Assembly: GCA_014804185.1 (NCBI GenBank)
Contig: JAAVAG010000213.1
Coordinates: forward strand, 1-6,887
DNA from: Lachnospiraceae bacterium
GTDB taxonomy: Bacteria > Bacillota > Clostridia > Lachnospirales > Lachnospiraceae
Length of the DNA: 6,887 nucleotides
Direction: 5' to 3'
The translations under genes and the position numbers were made by a program. This document shows positions 1 through 4,531 of the stretch, piece by piece (position 1 is the stretch's first letter; every line of letters begins with the position of its first letter). Below the pieces are notes generated by a model, which had not been told where the DNA came from, made no database searches, and saw only the letters and a program-made list of their open reading frames with translations.

Positions 1-426
1 CACGGCCTTCACCTGGGCCAGGAACATATCGTGGCTTCCCAGAGGCTTGACCTCCGTGACCCTGCACTCAATGTTCACCGGGCTCTCCCCGATCATGGGT
101 GCTCCCACTGCAGACGCAGGCAGCGGCGTCAGATGTGCCCTGCCGAATTTGTCCACATCCCTGCCGCTCTTTACTCCACAGTAATCTGCGGCATACACCA
201 GCTTGCGGGTAGTCAGATTGATGACAAACTCCCCCGTCTCTTTCAGCATCTTATAAGAATACCTCTCCGGGCGCACAGAAATAGAAACCATTGCAGGATC
301 GCTGCATATGGTTCCCGTCCAGGCCACCGTAATAATATTCCGCTGCCCGGCGCTGCCCGCCAGGCTTACCATTACTACCGGGAGAGGATACAGCATATTG
401 CCCGGTTTCCAGATCTGTTTTCCCAT
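1..426 (-). CDS. Flavin reductase family protein (FMN-binding split-barrel), C-terminus beyond window
   Basis: The 142 visible residues start at the ATG at 424-426 and run off the left edge without a stop. The family binds FMN on a split-barrel fold and reduces or stores flavin in the cytoplasm; the physiological substrate of this clade is usually unknown. Family signatures I recognise are the N-terminal block WKPGNMLYPLPVVMVS, then TVAWTGTICSDPAMVSISVRPERYSY (about 33-58, flavin-phosphate side), EFVINL (66-71), DYCGVKSGRDVDKF (81-94) and SPVNIECRVTEV (115-126). Relatives are about 160-190 residues, so some 20-45 residues should be missing. The start lies 23 bases after the stop of the upstream coiled-coil gene. 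A GGGGAG at 439-444 is a slightly distant ribosome binding site. The two genes are probably co-transcribed from the promoter at 1071-1099. Family assignment is firm; function is not. Confidence 0.88.
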   Translation of the reverse strand, partial: MGKQIWKPGNMLYPLPVVMVSLAGSAGQRNIITVAWTGTICSDPAMVSISVRPERYSYKMLKETGEFVINLTTRKLVYAADYCGVKSGRDVDKFGRAHLTPLPASAVGAPMIGESPVNIECRVTEVKPLGSHDMFLAQVKAV

Positions 427-449
427 AACAACAGCCAGCTCCCCAGTCT

Positions 450-1046
450 TTATATGATCTGCAGATAAACAAGTATCTGGAAAACCAGTCCTGCCGTTGC
501 CGCAAGCAGCGCCACAACGGAAACACCCATTACGGCGTTCAGTTTTCCGGAAATAGATTTCACCGTCTTCGCGGTATTCTCCGTCTCTTCCACTACAACC
601 GCCTGTACATTGCGGTACACTTTGACATTTTCCTTGTGCACATGCCCTGTCAATTCGGTAAAAAGAGGATTCAGGCTGCTCCGAATATTTTCAATCTGCT
701 CCCCCAGCCGGGCCTCCATCTGTTCCCCCAGCCGCGCCAATTCCAGTTCATTCACCTGCAGCTTTTTGATTTTATCCATACTCGCATCCACCAGCATCTG
801 TACTTTTTCCGCACTGTCCTTGTCGGTGTTCGACAGCTGCTCCAGAGCCTCCTGCGTCGTCTGACGAATTGTCTCCGCAGCCTCTGTATTCGCACAGGAT
901 GCCTCGCGGATCTCCTGCAGCACCGCTTCATATTGTGCCACCTGACTCTTTATTCTCTTAAGTTCCTCGGCATCCGCCGCCGCATTTGCCTTAATCATCT
1001 CCTGCGCCGTAAGTTTCTGCGCCAGCTTATCAATAAAAGTATCCAT
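450..1046 (-). CDS. Tail-anchored coiled-coil protein of unknown function
   Basis: The protein has 198 residues. Its ATG at 1044-1046 is preceded by GGAGG (1054-1058) with a 7-base gap, which fixes the start. Residues about 1-165 are charged and helical, rich in Glu, Gln, Lys and Ala with heptad-like spacing, and look like a long coiled coil. Residues about 171-196 form one hydrophobic segment (VMGVSVVALLAATAGLVFQILV), followed by only a few residues. There is no signal peptide, so I infer a cytoplasmic coiled coil tethered by a C-terminal membrane anchor. Residues 104-119 are a tandem ARLGEQ(M/I)E duplication. I do not recognise a named family; a chemoreceptor-like or scaffold role would be a guess, and there is no methyl-accepting signalling hairpin. 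It is the first gene of an operon with the flavin reductase gene 23 bases downstream. Confidence 0.85.
   Translation of the reverse strand: MDTFIDKLAQKLTAQEMIKANAAADAEELKRIKSQVAQYEAVLQEIREASCANTEAAETIRQTTQEALEQLSNTDKDSAEKVQMLVDASMDKIKKLQVNELELARLGEQMEARLGEQIENIRSSLNPLFTELTGHVHKENVKVYRNVQAVVVEETENTAKTVKSISGKLNAVMGVSVVALLAATAGLVFQILVYLQII
690..737 (-). repeat. In-frame 24-base tandem duplication inside the coiled-coil gene
   Basis: Two adjacent 24-base units (690-713 and 714-737) agree at 20 of 24 positions and encode ARLGEQIE and ARLGEQME. The unit is eight residues, so it shifts the heptad phase by one position. Confidence 0.75.
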
Positions 1047-1070
1047 CTCATTTCCTCCGCGTATTTATCT

Positions 1071-1099
1071 ATTCTATCATCTTTTATCTTTCTTGACAA
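1071..1099 (-). promoter_or_regulatory. Sigma-A-type promoter for the coiled-coil/flavin reductase operon
   Basis: Read on the minus strand, this is TTGTCA (1094-1099), a 17-base spacer, then TAGAAT (1071-1076) with TGA directly before the -10, which gives an extended -10. The predicted start of transcription is near 1064, giving a short leader of about 18 bases that contains the ribosome binding site. Confidence 0.75.
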
Positions 1100-1183
1100 C
1101 GCAAAGTGTACTCTTTCTTTTTTGTGCATTTTGTATATTATTTATTTTTGTACGTTTCTCCAATTTGTATTATTTACCATTTT

Positions 1184-1226
1184 TTCATATCGTGTTCATA
1201 CTTTGTTCATATTTAATTGGTATACT
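1184..1226 (+). promoter_or_regulatory. Three phased TTCATA repeats upstream of an extended -10 box
   Basis: TTCATA occurs at 1184-1189, 1195-1200 and 1206-1211, exactly 11 bases apart, with N5 spacers. A weaker copy, TTACCA, is at 1174-1179. TGG-TATACT (1218-1226) follows as an extended -10 with no good -35. Hexamers matching TT(A/C/T)A(C/T)A at about 11-base spacing are the established form of Bacillus PhoP boxes, and direct repeats with this pitch are general for OmpR/PhoB-type regulators. Assignment to PhoP is inference. No protein gene follows on the plus strand. The repeats could instead act from upstream on the minus-strand operon promoter at 1071-1099. Confidence 0.45.
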
Positions 1227-1228
1227 AT

Positions 1229-1247
1229 TTTTGTCAGCAGGACAAAA
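1229..1247. promoter_or_regulatory. Perfect 7-bp dyad (operator-like or small hairpin)
   Basis: TTTTGTC (1229-1235) and GACAAAA (1241-1247) are perfect inverted copies separated by five bases. The dyad covers the start of transcription expected for the extended -10 at 1218-1226, so it could be an operator or the 5' hairpin of a transcript. Confidence 0.4.
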
Positions 1248-1292
1248 GGCTGTCATATGAAATCACACATAAGAATAAATTTTTTCATAATA

Positions 1293-1318
1293 GCCCTGGT
1301 GCCTAACGGCATCAGGGC
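1293..1318 (-). terminator. Stable hairpin after the alarmone synthetase gene, possible terminator
   Basis: An 11-bp stem (1293-1303 with 1308-1318, one wobble-type position) closes a four-base loop. It lies about 37 bases after the synthetase stop. The minus-strand tail is A/T-rich but lacks a clean U tract, and the plus-strand tail has none either. It is therefore a weak or non-canonical terminator, or an RNA 3' end protected in some other way. Confidence 0.45.
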
Positions 1319-1355
1319 ACTCCTCATTTCTGCATCATTATTCATGTCCGAACGA

Positions 1356-2048
1356 TTACTGCTGCTTTCCGTTCTTATACGCGGTCAGCGCAAGAATCTC
1401 CTCGTTCAGCGTAAGCATCCGAACGTCCAGATCCGACACCAGCTTGGCGCACTCCACCAGTTCCTTTTTGATATGTTCGGGAGCGTCCCCCTCAAACTTA
1501 TAATGCATCTTATGCTCCAGACTTGCCCAGAAATCCATGGCCACCGTCCGGATCTGGATCTCTACTTTTGTATCCTCGATCCGGTCCGACAGATAAACCG
1601 GCACCGTCACCAGCATATGGTAGCTTTTGTAACCGTTTTCCTTGGGATACGTAATGTAATCTTTCACGGAATAAATTCTGATATCTTTCTGTTTCTCCAG
1701 CATCTCCGCGATCCGGTAAATGTCCGACGTAAAAGAACAGATGATCCGTATACCGGCAATATCGTTTACATACTTGATCATATTGTCAATGGTGGATTCA
1801 TATCCATGGCGCTTCAGTTTCTTGACAATGCTCTCAGGCGTCTTGATCCTCACCTTAATATGTTCAATGGGATTGTATCTGTGCGTGTGCTGAAACTCGT
1901 CGTTCAAAATTTCCACTTTTGTCTGAATCTGCTTGAGCGCCGCTTTATAAATCAGATTTACTTCCGTCCAGCTGTCCACATCGCCGTCATTTTTTGTTCT
2001 GTTACCCACTTGCCCTGCAACCTCTTTCTCAATACCCGTTTTATGCAT
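1356..2048 (-). CDS. relP: Small alarmone synthetase, RelP/YwaC type (GTP pyrophosphokinase family)
   Basis: This 230-residue single-domain synthetase transfers pyrophosphate from ATP to GTP or GDP to make (p)ppGpp in the cytoplasm. Visible motifs are the substrate-binding stretch R67-x-K69-x3-S73-x3-K77-x2-K/R (67-82), DIAGIRI (96-102, Mg-binding Asp96), NGYKSYH (138-144, guanine-stacking Tyr140), EIQIRT (163-168, catalytic Glu163) and MDFWASLEHKMHYK (171-184). There is no HD hydrolase, TGS or ACT domain. NPIEHIKVRIKTPESIV and IRIICSFTSDIYRI resemble B. subtilis YwaC (RelP/SAS2) more than YjbM (RelQ). The start is uncertain: the ATG at 2046-2048 has no usable ribosome binding site, while a GTG at 2007-2009 (residue 14) has AGAGG 11 bases upstream; homology begins near residue 26. 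It is monocistronic and divergent from the 88-residue gene. Confidence 0.92.
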   Translation of the reverse strand: MHKTGIEKEVAGQVGNRTKNDGDVDSWTEVNLIYKAALKQIQTKVEILNDEFQHTHRYNPIEHIKVRIKTPESIVKKLKRHGYESTIDNMIKYVNDIAGIRIICSFTSDIYRIAEMLEKQKDIRIYSVKDYITYPKENGYKSYHMLVTVPVYLSDRIEDTKVEIQIRTVAMDFWASLEHKMHYKFEGDAPEHIKKELVECAKLVSDLDVRMLTLNEEILALTAYKNGKQQ

Positions 2049-2058
2049 GCCCCATGAA

Positions 2059-2072
2059 GACGGTTTCCCGTC
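2059..2072 (-). promoter_or_regulatory. GNRA-type hairpin in the relP leader
   Basis: On the minus strand GACGG-GAAA-CCGTC is a perfect 5-bp stem with a GAAA tetraloop. It ends about 10 bases before the annotated ATG and lies inside the roughly 37-base leader expected from the promoter at 2093-2121. A GTGCC just before it can also pair with GGCAT, which overlaps the start codon. Confidence 0.45.
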
Positions 2073-2092
2073 GGCACGTCACTCACAATGGC

Positions 2093-2121
2093 ATTATAGC
2101 ACAGTTTTTCCTTTATGTATA
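2093..2121 (-). promoter_or_regulatory. Extended -10 promoter for relP
   Basis: On the minus strand a perfect TATAAT (2093-2098) is preceded by TGC (2099-2101), giving an extended -10. A 17-base spacer leads back to TATACA (2116-2121), which matches 4 of 6 positions of the -35 consensus. Transcription should start near 2086. Confidence 0.75.
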
Positions 2122-2163
2122 GCAGGTTTTTGTTTATTATGTCTATAAAAGTGTCAAAAACAG

Positions 2164-2192
2164 TTGAGACGGCAGGCGGCAAATGATATAAT
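2164..2192 (+). promoter_or_regulatory. Strong promoter for the 88-residue protein gene
   Basis: TTGAGA (2164-2169), a 17-base spacer and a perfect TATAAT (2187-2192) preceded by TGA. Only 42 bases separate its -35 from the -35 of the divergent relP promoter, so one bound regulator could affect both. Confidence 0.8.
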
Positions 2193-2209
2193 TCCCCATA
2201 TCAAACAAC

Positions 2210-2229
2210 GCATGGATTTCCATCCGTGC
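2210..2229 (+). promoter_or_regulatory. Hairpin abutting the ribosome binding site of the 88-residue gene
   Basis: GCATGGAT (2210-2217) pairs with ATCCGTGC (2222-2229) around a TTCC loop, giving eight pairs with one wobble. The stem ends two bases before the AGGAGG at 2232-2237, so its folding could affect initiation. Confidence 0.45.
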
Positions 2230-2244
2230 ACAGGAGGCAGAATC

Positions 2245-2511
2245 ATGTTCCGTTTATGGGCCAAAATATTTAAAGACAACCGCATGCTGAAAGACACCGT
2301 GATCGAGGATGGCAGCCCTGACACGCGCACCCACAAAGTCTTCCGCGCTCTGGACGAGGTGTGCTGTCGTTTTGATCTCGGCAAGCCGATCTGGCTGGAC
2401 GCCACCATTCATGCGTTTAAAAGATATGATAAAGCAAGGTTTTATCAGGACAATTTTATAGAGTCCATTGACTTTGACTATCTGGAAATCCACGTGATTG
2501 AGGAAGACTGA
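2245..2511 (+). CDS. Conserved small protein of unknown function (88 residues)
   Basis: The start is the ATG at 2245-2247, set by a perfect AGGAGG (2232-2237) seven bases upstream. A longer reading from 2164 would begin inside the promoter and is wrong. The product is a small soluble acidic protein (MFRLWAKIFKDNRMLKDTVI at the start, HVIEED at the end) without signal peptide or membrane segment. Notable segments are SPDTRTHKVFRALDEVC (24-40), LGKPIWLDATI (45-55) and DNFIESIDFDYLEIHVIEED (69-88). I recognise the pattern as similar to hypothetical proteins conserved in Lachnospiraceae, from memory and unverified, and know no function for it. It is divergent from relP, has its own strong promoter, and sits 166 bases before trhA, which has a separate promoter. 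I see no terminator directly after it, so some read-through into trhA is possible. Confidence 0.85.
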   Translation: MFRLWAKIFKDNRMLKDTVIEDGSPDTRTHKVFRALDEVCCRFDLGKPIWLDATIHAFKRYDKARFYQDNFIESIDFDYLEIHVIEED

Positions 2512-2564
2512 TGCCACGTACTTTTGGATTGCAGCCGCACAGGTGAAAAAATTTCAGGAACATA

Positions 2565-2593
2565 TTGACATTATAATCCGCTCAGTGTAGTAT
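2565..2593 (+). promoter_or_regulatory. Promoter for the hemolysin III-type gene
   Basis: A perfect TTGACA (2565-2570) and a 17-base spacer precede TAGTAT (2588-2593), which matches 4 of 6 positions of the -10. Transcription would start near 2600 and give a leader of about 78 bases. Confidence 0.6.
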
Positions 2594-2602
2594 CATCCTA
2601 TG

Positions 2603-2661
2603 TATAACATGGTTTTTAAAACTACATGCTGTATCTTTTTGATTGCATGACATGTTTTATA
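2603..2661 (+). promoter_or_regulatory. Nested inverted repeats in the trhA leader
   Basis: AACATG (2606-2611) can pair with CATGTT (2651-2656), and the flanking TATA runs extend this across a small bulge. Inside it CATGC (2625-2629) pairs with GCATG (2645-2649). The fold would end just before the AAGGAGG at 2664-2670. It matches no riboswitch class I know. Confidence 0.35.
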
Positions 2662-2677
2662 TGAAGGAGGTATTACT

Positions 2678-3328
2678 ATGCAGATTACAATTCGTGAACC
2701 CGGAAGCGCCATCACACATTTTATCGGCATGATGCTGGCTGTCTTTGCATCCGTCCCTCTTCTGACCAAAGCGGGCATCACGTCGGGCGTTACCTGTTTG
2801 TGCGCCATGGCAGTCTTTATGACAAGCATGATTCTTTTATACGGTGCAAGCGCCACCTATCACACAGTCAATCTGAAAGGAAGGGCTCTGCGCATTTTCC
2901 GGAAAATAGACCATATGATGATCTTTGTTCTGATCGCCGGTTCCTACACGCCGGTATGTCTCATCGTGCTGGGCGGCAGCCAGGGATATTCTCTCCTGGC
3001 TCTTGTGTGGGGCATCGCCATCGTCGGTATGCTCATCAATGCCTGCTGGATCACCTGTCCCAAATGGTTTTCTTCCATGATTTACATTGCCATGGGATGG
3101 GTCTGTGTGCTTGTATTCGGCCAGCTGTGGGATTCTCTGCCCAAAAGCGCTTTCCTGTGGCTCCTGGCCGGGGGAATTATTTATACGGTGGGAGGGATTA
3201 TCTATGCGCTGAAACTTCCCCTGTTTAACAACAGACATTCCTTTTTCGGCTCCCATGAGATTTTCCATCTCTTTGTCATGGGCGGCAGCATCTGCCACTT
3301 TATCTTTATGTACCTGTATGTGGCCTGA
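2678..3328 (+). CDS. trhA: PAQR/hemolysin III family membrane protein TrhA
   Basis: This is a 216-residue integral membrane protein with about seven hydrophobic segments. The ATG at 2678 is preceded by AAGGAGG (2664-2670) at 7 bases. PAQR motifs are complete: E7-x6-H14 (EPGSAITH), SATYH (58-62), KIDHMMIF with Asp78/His79, GSYTP (88-92), and HEIFH (193-197) followed by His207. His62, His193 and His197 correspond to the metal-binding histidines of the adiponectin-receptor fold. Bacterial members (E. coli YqfA/TrhA, B. subtilis YplQ) are linked to membrane energy or fluidity homeostasis; the old hemolysin name comes from a Bacillus cereus relative and does not imply a toxin here. The gene has its own promoter and terminator and is monocistronic. 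Confidence 0.93.
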   Translation: MQITIREPGSAITHFIGMMLAVFASVPLLTKAGITSGVTCLCAMAVFMTSMILLYGASATYHTVNLKGRALRIFRKIDHMMIFVLIAGSYTPVCLIVLGGSQGYSLLALVWGIAIVGMLINACWITCPKWFSSMIYIAMGWVCVLVFGQLWDSLPKSAFLWLLAGGIIYTVGGIIYALKLPLFNNRHSFFGSHEIFHLFVMGGSICHFIFMYLYVA

Positions 3329-3343
3329 ATACACCTTTTCGGA

Positions 3344-3378
3344 CGCTCTCCTGGCCCCCGCGGTCGGGAGGGCGTTTT
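3344..3378 (+). terminator. Intrinsic terminator of trhA
   Basis: CGCTCTCC (3344-3351) pairs with GGAGGGCG (3367-3374), eight pairs with one wobble, and the GC-rich loop can form a further short stem. TTTTCCTTT follows. It begins 15 bases after the trhA stop. Confidence 0.8.
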
Positions 3379-3395
3379 CCTTTGTCCGCACGCGC

Positions 3396-3428
3396 AAAAA
3401 AAGGCGCAGGCCCATTGCCGCCTGCACC
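3396..3428 (-). terminator. Intrinsic terminator of the pyrophosphorylase-galE operon
   Basis: Read on the minus strand, a 9-bp GC-rich stem with one wobble (3420-3428 with 3403-3411) and an eight-base loop is followed by seven uridines (3402-3396). It is 63 bases after the galE stop. It sits back to back with the trhA terminator, so the two units converge without overlapping. Confidence 0.88.
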
Positions 3429-3491
3429 CTTTGCCATAAAAAACAACGGACACCACGCTCCGCGATCCGTCCTTATGTTAATCAGATTTTC

Positions 3492-4508
3492 CTAGTCCTC
3501 ATATCCGTTGGGATTCTGGCTCTGCCATCTCCAGGAGTCGGCGCACATCTCTCTGACACCGTATTTTGCCTCCCAGCCAAGTTCCCTCTTCGCCCTGGAT
3601 GCATCTGCATAATTGGCGTCGATGTCCCCGGCCCGGCGCGGCTTGATCTCATAGGGGATCTTCACCCCGGTAGCTTCCTCAAAATTTTTCACCAGATCCA
3701 GTACGCTGTACCCGATACCGGTTCCCAGATTATAGATACACAGTCCCGCATTTTCCTCAATTTTTTTCAACGCTTTCACATGTCCCAGCGCCAGATCCAC
3801 CACATGGATATAATCTCTGACGCCCGTTCCGTCCGGCGTATTGTAATCGTTTCCGAACACGCCCAGCTTCTCCCGCTTGCCCACGGCAACCTGTGTGATA
3901 TAGGGCATCAGGTTGTTGGGAATGCCGCTGGGATTTTCTCCGATCAGGCCGCTCTGATGTGCCCCGATGGGATTAAAATACCTGAGCAGGATCACATTCC
4001 ACTCCGGGTCCGCTTTCTGGATGTCCGACATAATCTGCTCCAGCATGGATTTTGTCCAGCCATACGGATTCGTGCAGTCTTTCTTCGGAGATTCTTCCGA
4101 CACGGGAACGCGCTCCGGCGCTCCATACACGGTAGCGGAGGAGGAAAATATGATATTCTTCACGCCATGTTTTCTCATCACATCCAGCAGCACAAGCGTG
4201 CCTGCGATATTGTTCTCATAATATTCCCAGGGCTTGGCAACGGATTCTCCCACCGCTTTCAGTCCGGCAAAATGGATCACCGAATCGATCTTTTCCTTGT
4301 CAAACACCATATCCAGCGCCTGACGGTCCAGAATGTCCGCCTTATAAAAAGGAACCTTTTTCCCTGTGATCCGCGCAACGCGCTCCAGGGACTTCTCGCT
4401 GGAATTGCTCAGATTGTCCAGCACAACCACCTCATACCCCGCGTTTTGTAATTCTACCACTGTGTGGCTTCCGATATATCCCGCGCCGCCTGTCACCAAA
4501 ATAGCCAT
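3492..4508 (-). CDS. galE: UDP-glucose 4-epimerase (possibly also UDP-GlcNAc 4-epimerase)
   Basis: This 338-residue cytoplasmic enzyme is the same length as E. coli GalE and uses tightly bound NAD+ to interconvert UDP-glucose and UDP-galactose. Visible features are the Rossmann motif GGAGYIG (7-13), the 3'-end NAD contact D31-N-L-S-N, HFAG (79-82), FSSSATVYG (121-129) with catalytic Ser124, the Y149-x3-K153 pair in NPYGWTKS, and RYFNPIGAH (176-184). The C-terminal ADASRAKRELGW and WQSQNPNGYED align with E. coli without gaps by eye. Asn299 stands where E. coli has the gate residue Tyr299 and human GALE has Cys307; a smaller residue there is known to let N-acetylated sugars in. The ATG has GGAAGG about nine bases upstream. 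It lies 23 bases after the pyrophosphorylase gene and shares its promoter. Confidence 0.96.
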   Translation of the reverse strand: MAILVTGGAGYIGSHTVVELQNAGYEVVVLDNLSNSSEKSLERVARITGKKVPFYKADILDRQALDMVFDKEKIDSVIHFAGLKAVGESVAKPWEYYENNIAGTLVLLDVMRKHGVKNIIFSSSATVYGAPERVPVSEESPKKDCTNPYGWTKSMLEQIMSDIQKADPEWNVILLRYFNPIGAHQSGLIGENPSGIPNNLMPYITQVAVGKREKLGVFGNDYNTPDGTGVRDYIHVVDLALGHVKALKKIEENAGLCIYNLGTGIGYSVLDLVKNFEEATGVKIPYEIKPRRAGDIDANYADASRAKRELGWEAKYGVREMCADSWRWQSQNPNGYED

Positions 4509-4531
4509 ATTCTTTTTCCTTCCTTTCCGTT

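Noticed and set aside
636..2057. Plus-strand open frame of 473 codons antisense to relP and the coiled-coil gene
   Set aside because: It mirrors two well-supported minus-strand genes, shows no family resemblance, and has no ribosome binding site. Its internal ATG at 1257 has at best a weak AAAGG upstream.
2164..2244. N-terminal extension of the 88-residue protein to 115 residues
   Set aside because: The extension would start at the promoter -35 itself and be untranscribed in part. The ATG at 2245 has a perfect ribosome binding site.
1356..2511. Toxic small alarmone synthetase with neighbouring antitoxin
   Set aside because: The synthetase matches the housekeeping RelP type, and the neighbour is divergent with its own strong promoter rather than in a tight toxin-antitoxin operon.
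2678..3328. Hemolysin toxin
   Set aside because: The name is historical for this family; the complete PAQR metal-site motifs indicate a membrane homeostasis protein.
3255..4451. Plus-strand open frame of 398 codons antisense to galE
   Set aside because: It is the shadow of a certain galE gene, runs through two terminators and has low-complexity antisense residue composition.
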